Source: Flavobacteriales bacterium (GTDB lineage Bacteria > Bacteroidota > Bacteroidia > Flavobacteriales_F > PHOS-HE28). From it: a stretch of 64,000 nt of DNA. This document shows, one piece after another, positions 29,781 through 37,709 of the stretch. Within the stretch, counting starts at the first letter, position 1, and each line of letters opens with the position of its first letter. The DNA is taken from positions 1 to 64,000 of the forward strand of contig JADZAC010000006.1 of assembly GCA_020852835.1 (NCBI GenBank), written 5' to 3'. Under the pieces are notes generated by a model, which was not told where the DNA came from, made no database searches, and saw only the letters and a program-made list of their open reading frames with translations. Both the position numbers and the translations under genes were made by a program.

Positions 29781-31256
29781 TTGATGCGGATGTCCCACGA
29801 ACAGCACCGGGTGCAATTGAGCGCCAACCAGAAAGCCAAGCGCATCAACTCAGACCCGGCCATCTACGGTACGTTCGCCGAGATCGGCGCGGGCCAGGAA
29901 ACGGTGCGCCATTTCTTCCGGGCGGGGGGTGCCAGCCAAACCATCGCCAAGGCGATGAGCGCCTACGACAAGGACTTCAGCAATGCCATCTACGGGGCCG
30001 AACCCGGCAACCGCTTCGTGTGCGAAAGCAGGCTGCGCAACATGATCCGCCATGAATACGGCCTGATCGTGGAGCGCCTGGACCGCAAGGACCATCCCCA
30101 CAAGCGCTTCTTCAGCTTCGCCAACACGGTAACCACCAGCACGATCCAACAGCCGCACAGCGGCCATGGCTGGCTGGGCGTACGCTTTCAGACCGCCCCC
30201 GAACGGCCCACCAACGATGTGATCATCCATGTGCGCCTGCACGAGCCCGACATCAACCTCCAACAGGAAAGCATCGGGCTGCTGGGCGTAAACCTGCTCC
30301 ACGCCTGCTTCTTCCACCACGAAGATCCGGAGATGATGATGACCACGCTGTACGACAACCTCAGCCGGCACGTGGTGGAGATCGACATGATCCAAATGAA
30401 CGGGCCCGACTTCAGCCAGGTGGACAACCGCCTGCTGAGCCTGCAACTGGTGAAACGCGGATACACCGACGCGGTGATCTTCGGGCCCGACGGACAGAAC
30501 CTACAGGCCAGCGAGGTGCTCTACAAGAAGAACATCCTGGCCATACGCGGCAGTTTCCGCCCGGTGACCAAGGTGAACATCGACATGATCATGAACGGCT
30601 ACAACATGTTCATCAAGGAACAGCGCGTAGACCGCCAGAATCTCCAGGTGCTCTTCGAGATCACCCTCAACAACCTGCAGGCCGACAGCGGCGATGTGGA
30701 CGAGAAGGACTTCATCGACCGCGCCGACATCCTCTGCTCACTGGGGCAGACCGTATTGATCAGCAACTACCAGGAATACTACAAGCTGGTGGAGTACTTC
30801 AGCCGCTTCACCAAGGCCCGCATGGGCCTGATCATGGGCGTGGCCAACTTGATCGAGGTGTTCGATGAAAAATACTACCGCCACCTCAACGGCGGCATGC
30901 TCGAAGCCTTCGGCATCCTCTTCACCCGCGACCTGAAGATCTACGTATACCCCAGCAGGGCGAGCCGGGATGAACCCCTGATGACCCTGGGCAACATGCC
31001 CGTGCACCCGCGCGCGCGGCCCCTTTACGACTACTTGCTGAGCAACAAACGCATGGTGGACATCGAGACCTTCGACCCCAGCGTGCTGCACATCCTCAGC
31101 AAGGCGGTGCTGCAAATGATCCGCGACGGCCGCGCCGGCTGGGAACCCATGGTGCCTCCTTACGTGGACAACATGATCAAGGATAACCAGCTCTTCGGAT
31201 ACCGCCCCGGCAACGGCATGGTGCACGCCGGCAAAGCGGGCAAGGTTGAAGCGTAG
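29781..31256 (+). CDS. Large conserved protein of unknown function
   Basis: The 491-residue product is soluble, without signal peptide or membrane helix. It contains conserved-looking stretches such as INSDPAIYGTFAEIGAGQE, HFFRAGGASQTIAKAMSAYD and IYVYPSRASRDEPLMTLGN. I recall long proteins with this N-terminus in several phyla, sometimes labelled nicotinate-nucleotide adenylyltransferase, but I see no HxGH nucleotidyltransferase motif and do not adopt that name. In-frame ATGs at 29784 and 29793 (MSHEQHRVQL) are alternative starts. It is monocistronic with its own -7 box. Confidence 0.7.
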   Translation: MMRMSHEQHRVQLSANQKAKRINSDPAIYGTFAEIGAGQETVRHFFRAGGASQTIAKAMSAYDKDFSNAIYGAEPGNRFVCESRLRNMIRHEYGLIVERLDRKDHPHKRFFSFANTVTTSTIQQPHSGHGWLGVRFQTAPERPTNDVIIHVRLHEPDINLQQESIGLLGVNLLHACFFHHEDPEMMMTTLYDNLSRHVVEIDMIQMNGPDFSQVDNRLLSLQLVKRGYTDAVIFGPDGQNLQASEVLYKKNILAIRGSFRPVTKVNIDMIMNGYNMFIKEQRVDRQNLQVLFEITLNNLQADSGDVDEKDFIDRADILCSLGQTVLISNYQEYYKLVEYFSRFTKARMGLIMGVANLIEVFDEKYYRHLNGGMLEAFGILFTRDLKIYVYPSRASRDEPLMTLGNMPVHPRARPLYDYLLSNKRMVDIETFDPSVLHILSKAVLQMIRDGRAGWEPMVPPYVDNMIKDNQLFGYRPGNGMVHAGKAGKVEA

Positions 31257-31328
31257 CCGCAGCCCCTGGTGCGGCATACGAATGCCGGGCGGGCACGGGC
31301 CGATCCTCCGGCAGCATGCGGCCCGCGC

Positions 31329-32492
31329 CTATTGACCGGACGGGGCGTTCTCTGCAGCCAGTGTGAAGGCCACGGGCAGCGTGAAGCGCGTAGCCACTGC
31401 TTTACCCGCCACTTTGCCCGGTGACCAGGCCGGCATGGAACGCACGGCACGGAGCGCTTCATCGTCCAGGTCCTTCCGGATGCCATGCCTTAAGCCTACA
31501 TCCTGCACGGTTCCGTCCTGCGCCACGATAAACTCCACAAAGACCTTGCCTTCAACCTTGTCTTGCTTCGCCTTGTCGGGATAGTGGATGTGCTTAACCA
31601 GGTACGTGACCATGGCCTCCATGCCACCGGGGAATTCCGGAGGCACTTCCACCTTGCCAAGGTCATAAACCGGTTCCTGTGCCAGAAGCGGTGATACCAC
31701 CGTGCCCGGGGCAACCAGGAACAAGGCCAAGGCCAAGGCGGGAATGGAGGCAGCATACTTCATTCCGGCATGTTTGGAAGGAGCGGCGTTCAGCATGAGC
31801 ATTCGGGTTTTGAGGTTCGGGGATCTGAAACTGTTCAACAGGGTGCTTGCGGGCACACCCATGGCACGCGCCACCAACAAGGTGGCGTAATCGGAATGAA
31901 AACGGCTGGCCACCGCATCCGCCTGCAGTTCATGCACGGTCCGCAGCTCACGCAGCGCCAAGCGCCACATCGGGTTCCACCAGGAAACCGCCGCGAGCAA
32001 TTCATAGTAGACCACATCCAGGCTGTGCCGGTACTGCACATGCACCTGCTCATGCCGTAACAGTGCTTCGGCATCCTCCGCATCCAACCCTTCGGGGATC
32101 ACGATGCGGTTGAAGAACGACAACGCTTCGCTGCCGCTCCGGGCACTGAGCTGCCAGGCACGCACCCCGCGGGCGGCGAGCAGCAACAGGGATACGGTCA
32201 ACCCGGCCAAATAAACCTTGGCCCATGGGAATAGGATGCTCGCGCCCGGGGGATCCATGGCGCCCATAGCATGGGACCGGGGGCCGGTGCCTAACAGCAG
32301 GTCGGCCAGGCCGGATGACGGAACATTGGCCGGAAGCCCCACCACGGGAAGCACGAACGCGGCGGCCGGCGCTGCCAGCAGCCATGCGCGGTTCATCCGG
32401 AAACGGTCCAGGTTCCTCAGCACCGCCATATAGAAGACCAGAATGACGGTGAACGCAATGTTCGCTTTCAACAGTACGTGCAAGTATTCCAT
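31329..32492 (-). CDS. BlaR1-like M56 membrane metallopeptidase with TonB C-terminal domain
   Basis: The 387-residue protein has N-terminal transmembrane helices, then the M56 zinc motif HEQVH in LLRHEQVHVQYRHSLD, with the downstream ligand probably in VHELQADAVAS. Another membrane helix follows near residue 240. The C-terminal 95 residues (KVFVEFIVAQDGTVQDVGL onward) form a TonB_C-like domain where BlaR1 would have a penicillin sensor. It lies 1 base downstream of the blaI stop and should form a signal-to-repressor-cleavage pair with it. The inducing signal is unknown. Confidence 0.9.
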   Translation of the reverse strand: MEYLHVLLKANIAFTVILVFYMAVLRNLDRFRMNRAWLLAAPAAAFVLPVVGLPANVPSSGLADLLLGTGPRSHAMGAMDPPGASILFPWAKVYLAGLTVSLLLLAARGVRAWQLSARSGSEALSFFNRIVIPEGLDAEDAEALLRHEQVHVQYRHSLDVVYYELLAAVSWWNPMWRLALRELRTVHELQADAVASRFHSDYATLLVARAMGVPASTLLNSFRSPNLKTRMLMLNAAPSKHAGMKYAASIPALALALFLVAPGTVVSPLLAQEPVYDLGKVEVPPEFPGGMEAMVTYLVKHIHYPDKAKQDKVEGKVFVEFIVAQDGTVQDVGLRHGIRKDLDDEALRAVRSMPAWSPGKVAGKAVATRFTLPVAFTLAAENAPSGQ

Positions 32493-32493
32493 C

Positions 32494-32859
32494 TCAGCGC
32501 TGTTTCCGGGCGTTCAACAACTTCAGGATATTGTCCAGCTCCCGCACATCCACCTTGTTCCGTTCCACAAATGCGGACACAAGTCCATGCAACGAGCCAT
32601 CGAAGTAGTCCTTCACCACCTTGTCCATCATTCGGGCGCGGTATTGCTCCCGTGCGATCACCGGGTGGTACAAATGGCTTTTGCCGAAGGCCGTATGCCC
32701 CACAAAGCCCTTCTGCTCCAAGATACGGATCACCGTGCTCACCGTGGTGATCGCCGGATGCGGACGCGGCAACGCGGCCCGGACCTCCTTGGCGAAGCCT
32801 TTGCCCAGCTTCCACAAGGCCTGCATTACCTGCTCCTCCGCTTTGGTCAATCGCTCCAT
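32494..32859 (-). CDS. blaI: BlaI/MecI-family repressor
   Basis: The 121-residue product MERLTKAEEQVMQALWKLGKG is a typical BlaI winged-helix protein, with the recognition region TVSTVIRILEQKGFVGH and a C-terminal dimerisation helix. It is normally removed by cleavage on signalling from its M56 partner, the next gene. The promoter and palindromic operator candidate lie directly before the start codon, so autorepression is likely. Confidence 0.93.
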   Translation of the reverse strand: MERLTKAEEQVMQALWKLGKGFAKEVRAALPRPHPAITTVSTVIRILEQKGFVGHTAFGKSHLYHPVIAREQYRARMMDKVVKDYFDGSLHGLVSAFVERNKVDVRELDNILKLLNARKQR

Positions 32860-32863
32860 GGAA

Positions 32864-32892
32864 CAAATATAACTACATTATTAGTTATTCAA
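32864..32892 (-). promoter_or_regulatory. blaI-M56 promoter (TTG - 18 bp - TATATTTG)
   Basis: Reading the minus strand, TTG (32892-32890), an 18-base spacer and TATATTTG (32871-32864) form a near-ideal Bacteroidota promoter. It ends 5 bases before the blaI ATG, predicting a transcript that starts at or next to the start codon. The palindrome at 32869-32888 fills the spacer. Confidence 0.65.
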
Positions 32893-32908
32893 CGAAATTA
32901 TTAGTTAT
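32869..32908. promoter_or_regulatory. Candidate BlaI operator: palindrome plus direct repeat
   Basis: A perfect inverted repeat ATAACTA-CATTAT-TAGTTAT occupies 32869-32888. The 12-base word ATTATTAGTTAT recurs at 32877-32888 and 32897-32908, exactly 20 bases apart, about two helical turns. The stretch is strikingly AT-rich for this genome and overlaps the blaI promoter spacer, as expected for an autoregulatory site. Confidence 0.6.
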
Positions 32909-33190
32909 AGTGGGACAAGGCGCATTCCCCGCCTGACGCCAAACACGGCCGGGCAACAAACGGCGGTTGACCTGCGCCGCTTGTGTCCAGCGTACCGTCC
33001 ATTCCCGGCCAAGCAGCGCCGCGTGCCGGATATCACGGGCCGCCGGGCAGCCTGGCTGCAGCCCGCGCCACCATGGCCGTAACGCCCCGGTCCATGTTGA
33101 TGCACCATCACTACTTCCCGGTCGGCAAGGTGCGCCGCACCACGGCCCCTCCTGTTCCACCATGCACTCGGGCCAACCGCTTCCATCCGT
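32909..33190. other. Spacer with no recognised feature
   Basis: This 282-base GC-rich stretch between the blaI promoter and the RIC-operon promoter region holds no ORF with protein-like composition and no repeat or hairpin that I can support. The short overlapping ORFs here look like chance. Confidence 0.5.
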
Positions 33191-33214
33191 ATAAAAGTAT
33201 TTGCATGCTTTTAT
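33191..33214. promoter_or_regulatory. Inverted-repeat operator candidate upstream of the RIC operon
   Basis: ATAAAAG and CTTTTAT form perfect 7-base arms around a 10-base centre (TATTTGCATG). The word TATTTGC also repeats directly at 33198 and 33212. The site lies about 15 bases upstream of the -7 box at 33229, where a regulator could block RNA polymerase. The operon encodes an Rrf2 regulator, the most obvious candidate to bind here. Confidence 0.45.
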
Positions 33215-33228
33215 TTGCTCCCCGGAGC

Positions 33229-33236
33229 TAACTTTG
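33229..33236 (+). promoter_or_regulatory. -7 promoter box of the RIC operon
   Basis: TAACTTTG is an exact TAnnTTTG match 31 bases before the ATG at 33268, leaving a short 5' leader. No canonical -33 TTG at 18-20 bases was found, which would suit a promoter needing an activator. Confidence 0.5.
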
Positions 33237-33267
33237 CCCCGCAGACAATAGACCACACAGCCCAACC

Positions 33268-34953
33268 ATGGAAACAACGACCGAAAACATCCTGGACGTG
33301 ACCACGCTGGCCCCCGCCGTGAAACACTCCACCATCTTCGCGCACGTGGACGCCCTGCAGGATGGCGAAAGCTTCATTATCCACAACGACCACGACCCCA
33401 AGCCCCTGTACTTCCAACTGCACAACCTGTACGGCGACGCCTACACTTGGGAATATCTGGAGCAAGGGCCCACGTGGTGGAAAGTGCGCATCGGCAAGGA
33501 AGCTGAAGGCGCCAATGGCACGGACGGAGTGATCCTCGACGTGACCCAACTGGCGCCGGCGGTAAAGCATTCCACCATCTTCGGGCGTATCGCCCAGCTT
33601 GCCGAAGGCCAGTGCTTGATCATTCACAACGACCACGACCCCGCGCCGCTGCGCCACCAGCTTGGCCACACGCACCCGGGCGTGATCGACTGGGAATACC
33701 TGGAGAAAGGCCCGCGCTGGTGGAAGGTGAAGATCACCAAGATCGCCCCGCGCAACCAGGCCGCGGGCCTCAACATCCTGGATGTGACCAAGCTGGCACC
33801 CGCCGTGAAGCACAGCACCATCTTCGAACGCATTGCCAAGTTGCAAGGGGGCGAAAGCCTCACCATCCACAACGACCACGACCCCAAGCCGCTGCGCTAC
33901 CACTTGGAGGCGGAACATGGCGATGCCTACGGCTGGGAATACTTGGAACAGGGCCCCGAATGGTGGAAGGTGAAGATCACCCGGCGCATCGCCGATGCGG
34001 GCGGCAACGGGGAGAACATCCTGGACGTGACCAAACTGGCGCCGCGCGAAAAACACCCCACCATCTTCTCCCGCTACCACGCGCTGAAAGAAGGTGAAAG
34101 CCTCACCATCCACAACGACCACGACCCCAAGCCGCTCTACTACCAGATGCAGGGCGAAATGGGCGACGTGTTCACTTGGGAATACCTGGAGCAGGGCCCC
34201 AAATGGTGGCGCGTGAAGATCACCAAGCGCCCCAGCGGCAGCGGCGCAGAGACCCTGGCGGAGATCGTGACCAAGGACATGCGCAAGGCGGAAGTGTTCA
34301 AGAAGTACGGGCTGGACTTCTGCTGCAACGGACACCTCACCATGCGCGAAGCCTGCGCCGCCAAAGGCCTTGACGTGGTGCGCATCGAGCAGGAGCTGCG
34401 CGAGGCCGACAAGGTGCAGACCTCCACCGCGCTGCCGTACAACGAATGGAACATCGATTTCCTGGCGGACTTCATCGTGAACACCCACCACGCCTTCCTG
34501 CGCAAGAACCTGCCCGAGATCGGCAAGTACAGCGCCAAGGTGGCCCAAGTGCACGGCATGGGCCATCCTGAACTGCACCAGGTGAACCAGCTGGTACAGG
34601 AGGTGATCGCCGAATTCACGGCCCATCTGCCGGAAGAAGAAAAGAACATGTTCCCCTACATCAAACAGCTGGTGGCCGCCAAGAACGCAGGGCAGCCGCT
34701 GCCGGCCAGCACCATGGGCCGTTTCAAGGATTCCTTGGAGGCCTTGGTGAAGGAGCACGTGTCGGTGGGCGGCAAGCTCGATGAGATCAACGAACTGACC
34801 GAAGGCTACACCCTGCCGGGTGATGCCTGCGCCAGCTACACCCTGCTCTTCCGCCTGCTGCACGAGCTGGAAGACGATACGCACGTGCACATCCACCTGG
34901 AGAACAACATCCTTTTCCCCAAGGCGGCGGAACTGGAACGTTCTTTCCATTGA
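33268..34953 (+). CDS. RIC-type di-iron repair protein fused to four DUF2249 domains
   Basis: The 561-residue protein holds four DUF2249 copies at about residues 7-75, 88-157, 169-238 and 250-319, with an 81-residue period. Each has ILDVT, a conserved HNDHDP or close variant (H39, H120, H201, H282) and WEYLE.GP.WW. An ScdA/DUF542 domain (about 328-385) follows with the paired cysteines of GLDFCCNGH. A hemerythrin-like domain with His/Glu ligands comes next (NTHHAFL, HGMGH, HLPEEEKNMFP, HVHIHLENNILFP). RIC proteins (ScdA, YtfE, DnrN) restore iron-sulfur clusters damaged by nitric oxide or oxidants. The four DUF2249 copies are an unusual expansion. It is the first gene of the cluster. Confidence 0.92.
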   Translation: METTTENILDVTTLAPAVKHSTIFAHVDALQDGESFIIHNDHDPKPLYFQLHNLYGDAYTWEYLEQGPTWWKVRIGKEAEGANGTDGVILDVTQLAPAVKHSTIFGRIAQLAEGQCLIIHNDHDPAPLRHQLGHTHPGVIDWEYLEKGPRWWKVKITKIAPRNQAAGLNILDVTKLAPAVKHSTIFERIAKLQGGESLTIHNDHDPKPLRYHLEAEHGDAYGWEYLEQGPEWWKVKITRRIADAGGNGENILDVTKLAPREKHPTIFSRYHALKEGESLTIHNDHDPKPLYYQMQGEMGDVFTWEYLEQGPKWWRVKITKRPSGSGAETLAEIVTKDMRKAEVFKKYGLDFCCNGHLTMREACAAKGLDVVRIEQELREADKVQTSTALPYNEWNIDFLADFIVNTHHAFLRKNLPEIGKYSAKVAQVHGMGHPELHQVNQLVQEVIAEFTAHLPEEEKNMFPYIKQLVAAKNAGQPLPASTMGRFKDSLEALVKEHVSVGGKLDEINELTEGYTLPGDACASYTLLFRLLHELEDDTHVHIHLENNILFPKAAELERSFH

Positions 34954-35025
34954 ACACGTGCGCAACGGTCAGTGCCCGCTCAACATGCACCGGCCGTTCC
35001 ACGATCAAAACGATGGTCCTGATAA

Positions 35026-35111
35026 GCACACGGGTGGGCGCAGAGAGATGCCAGTTGAAATCCGACCAATGATCCCGTCCTTCTTTAATTCGTGCCCGTT
35101 CACCCGTGTGC
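35026..35111. repeat. 11-bp inverted repeat in the RIC cluster gap
   Basis: GCACACGGGTG (35026-35036) and its exact reverse complement CACCCGTGTGC (35101-35111) flank 64 bases within the 180-base gap between the first two genes of the cluster. It could form a long-loop hairpin affecting downstream expression. No terminator-like T-run follows. Confidence 0.4.
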
Positions 35112-35133
35112 AACAGGGACCCGTGCAGCCCGC

Positions 35134-35943
35134 ATGATCACCATCAACGCCCAGACCAAGATCGCGGCGCTGCTGCGCGCCAACCCGGCCGCCTTGGAGG
35201 CCATCATCAGTCTTTCGCCCAAGTTCAACAAACTGCGCAATCCGCTGCTGCGCAAACTGATGGCCTCCCGCGCCACCATTGCCATGGCCAGCAAGATCGG
35301 CGGTTGCACCCCCGAGGATTTTTTCGCCAAACTGGAGCCCTTGGGCTTCGCCATCGATCGGTCTGCCGCCGAAGAGCAAGCTGCAGCACGGGTGCCCCGA
35401 CCGGAATTCATGATGCATCTGAAACCCGATGACGTGCTGGAATTGGACGTGCGGCCCATCCTGAACGAAGGCAAGGACCCGTTCAACCTGATCCTGGGCA
35501 AGGTGAAAGCGCTATCGGTCGGTCAAGCCCTGAAGATCACCAATGATTTCGAGCCCATCCCCCTGATCCAGCTGCTGGGCAGGCAAGGGTTTGAAACATG
35601 GTCCGAGATGGTGGAAGGCAATACGTGGCACACGTGGTTCTTCAAGGCCGGCCCCGGTACGATACCCGATGCCAAGCAGCCCGCCAACAGCGATGATCTC
35701 GAGGCGTGGATGAAGAAGTTCGAGGGCCGTACCACCACCATTGATGTGCGCCACCTGGAGATGCCGCTGCCCATGCTCACCATCCTGGAAGCACTGGACC
35801 ACTTGCCCGCAGGCCAAGCGCTGTTCGTGAACCACAAGCGCATTCCCGTGTTCCTGCTTCCGGAACTGGAGGAGCGCGAGTTCCAGTACCGCGCCAAGGA
35901 GATCGCCGAGGGCGATGTGAAGCTCTTCATCTTCAAAGCCTGA
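35134..35943 (+). CDS. DUF1858-DUF2249 protein
   Basis: The 269-residue protein has an N-terminal DUF1858-like helical domain (about 1-72, with ALEAIISLSPKFNKLRNP), a DUF2249-like domain (about 105-175, ELDVRPILNEGKDPF to WHTWFFKAG) and a second, more diverged one (about 198-267, TTIDVRHLEMPLPMLTILE). In place of the HNDHDP motif of the neighbour it has TNDFEP and NHKRIP, so a metal-binding role is doubtful here. ATG 35134 (MITINAQTKI) is preferred over the earlier in-frame ATG at 35092, because DUF1858 begins there. DUF1858/DUF2249 proteins recur beside denitrification and nitric-oxide genes. Confidence 0.82.
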   Translation: MITINAQTKIAALLRANPAALEAIISLSPKFNKLRNPLLRKLMASRATIAMASKIGGCTPEDFFAKLEPLGFAIDRSAAEEQAAARVPRPEFMMHLKPDDVLELDVRPILNEGKDPFNLILGKVKALSVGQALKITNDFEPIPLIQLLGRQGFETWSEMVEGNTWHTWFFKAGPGTIPDAKQPANSDDLEAWMKKFEGRTTTIDVRHLEMPLPMLTILEALDHLPAGQALFVNHKRIPVFLLPELEEREFQYRAKEIAEGDVKLFIFKA

Positions 35944-35949
35944 ACATTC

Positions 35950-36044
35950 AAGCACGGATAAACCCGGATGTACACGGATAAAACGCCAGCGTCTTGGCCG
36001 GCCTTGATGCATCCATCCATGTTCACCCGGGTCTATCCGTGGTT
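35950..36044. repeat. Imperfect inverted repeat of the CACGGATAAA type
   Basis: The arms 35950-35974 and 36020-36044 are reverse complements with about four mismatches over 25 bases, and a further CACGGATAAA copy sits at 35973-35982. I recall closely similar CACGGAT-rich palindromic sequences scattered in intergenic regions of many environmental bacteria. It fills the 147-base gap before the CcoN-like gene. Confidence 0.6.
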
Positions 36045-36090
36045 CCAAACTCTGCATTCTGTGGTTCACCGGCGCAAGCAATAGGACTTC

Positions 36091-37383
36091 ATGTTCGGTT
36101 CTCCCCTGGGCGGCAACGTGGCACGGACCACCTCGTACAAGGTGGTGATCCCCTTCTATGCCTATGCGGCCGTGTCGTTCCTGGTGGCGTGCGTCCTGCT
36201 GCTGGGCTCGGGCGACCTCTTCCAAGGGCACTGGTTCCAGCCGCGCCTGCTGGCCATCACCCACCTGATGGCCTTGGGCTGGGCCACGATGATCATCCTC
36301 GGTGCCAGCCACCAGCTGGTGCCCGTGCTGATCGAGAACGACCTGTACAGCAACCGGCTGGCCCACCTCTCCTTCGCCCTGGCCGCTGCGGGCATCCCCC
36401 TGCTGGTCTACGGCTTCGCCGTGTTCAACTTGGGCTGGCCGGCGCAGCTGGGAGGCACGCTGGTGCTGGCCGGCCTGCTGGCCTTCATCGCCAACATCGC
36501 CATCAGCATCTCCACGAGCAAGCGCGAAAACGTGCATGCCGTGTTCGTGTTCACCTCCACCATCTGGCTGCTGCTCACCGTATCGCTGGGGCTCGCACTG
36601 CTGTTCAACTTCACCACCTCGGTGCTCACCCGTGATTCCTTGCACTACCTCGCGTTGCACGCGCACTTGGGCATGGTGGGCTGGTTCCTGCTGCTGGTAC
36701 TGGGCGTAGGCTCGCGCCTGATCCCCATGTTCCTCATTTCCAAATACACCAACCCGCGCCTGCTATGGGCCGTGTTCGCCCTGGTGAACAGCGCCTTGGT
36801 GCTGTACGGCCTGTTCTTCCTCTACGCCCGCAACGCCGCCTTGGACCTCCTGCCGGCCCTGCTGGTGCTGGTGGCGTTGCTGCTGTTCGCCTATTACTGC
36901 AGAAAAGCCTACGTGGAACGCATCCGTAAAAAAGTGGACGATCAGATGAAGGTGTCGCTGCTGGCCGTGGCCCTGCTGCTGGTGCCCACACTGGTGCTGC
37001 TGGCATTGATCGCGGTGCTGCTCGCCACCCGCGGCGACCAGGCCCGTGTGGTGCTGCTCTATGGCTTCACCATCTTCTTCGGCTGGCTCACCGCCATGAT
37101 CCTGGGCATGACCTTCAAAACCCTGCCCTTCATCGTGTGGAACAAGGTGTACCGCCATCGCGCCGCTCTGGGCAAGATGCCCAGCCCCAAGGACATCTTC
37201 AGCCACCCGGTGTACAAGGCCATGGCCGTGGCGTACCTCGCGGGCTTCGCGCTTTTCGCCTGCGGCATCCTGCTCTCGAACATGTACTTGCTGAATACCG
37301 GCGCCGCCGCGCTGCTGGCCGCTGCGGTGCTGTACAACTGGAACGTGGCCAAACTGCTGGCCCACAAACCGCTCAAGCAATGA
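36091..37383 (+). CDS. CcoN/NorB-like polytopic membrane protein
   Basis: The 430-residue protein has about twelve hydrophobic helices. Histidines in helices, such as ITHLMALGW and LHAHLGMVGWFLLLVLGVGSR, recall heme-ligand positions of heme-copper oxidase subunit I and nitric-oxide reductase relatives. It is shorter than CcoN, and I cannot place the full set of six His ligands, so terminal-oxidase activity is not claimed. Position between iron-sulfur repair genes suggests a heme- or NO-linked role, as with NnrS-type proteins. The next gene overlaps its stop by ATGA. Confidence 0.6.
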   Translation: MFGSPLGGNVARTTSYKVVIPFYAYAAVSFLVACVLLLGSGDLFQGHWFQPRLLAITHLMALGWATMIILGASHQLVPVLIENDLYSNRLAHLSFALAAAGIPLLVYGFAVFNLGWPAQLGGTLVLAGLLAFIANIAISISTSKRENVHAVFVFTSTIWLLLTVSLGLALLFNFTTSVLTRDSLHYLALHAHLGMVGWFLLLVLGVGSRLIPMFLISKYTNPRLLWAVFALVNSALVLYGLFFLYARNAALDLLPALLVLVALLLFAYYCRKAYVERIRKKVDDQMKVSLLAVALLLVPTLVLLALIAVLLATRGDQARVVLLYGFTIFFGWLTAMILGMTFKTLPFIVWNKVYRHRAALGKMPSPKDIFSHPVYKAMAVAYLAGFALFACGILLSNMYLLNTGAAALLAAAVLYNWNVAKLLAHKPLKQ

Positions 37384-37706
37384 ACCATTCCGAAGAAAGC
37401 AAAGCACTGGTGGACCAGGCGTACGAAGGCCTCAAATTCGTGGACGACCCGGAAGTGGGCCTCAACGTGGTGGACCTGGGCCTGATCTACGAGCTGGACG
37501 TGAACGAGGCGGAGAAAAAGATCGTGTGCCTGATGACCTTCACCACGGAATTCTGCCCGATGGGTGAATCCATCCTGGCCAACGTCACCGAATCGCTGAA
37601 GATGACCGTGCCGGGCTACACACCGGAGGTTACCGTGACCTTCGACCCGCCGTGGAGCCAGCACATGATCTCCGACGCCGGCCGCGCCTTCCTGGGCGGG
37701 TACTGA
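37380..37706 (+). CDS. SufT/MIP18-like (DUF59) iron-sulfur assembly protein
   Basis: The 108-residue product matches the MIP18/PaaD fold: VDDPEVGLNVVDLGLIYELD, the cysteine motif TEFCPMGE (Cys59) and the ending WSQHMISDAGRAFLG. Such proteins help deliver or mature iron-sulfur clusters. The ATG overlaps the stop of the CcoN-like gene and a 3-base gap leads to the Rrf2 gene, so these three are cotranscribed. The frame is open further upstream but only as a shadow. Confidence 0.9.
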   Translation: MNHSEESKALVDQAYEGLKFVDDPEVGLNVVDLGLIYELDVNEAEKKIVCLMTFTTEFCPMGESILANVTESLKMTVPGYTPEVTVTFDPPWSQHMISDAGRAFLGGY

Positions 37707-37709
37707 ACC

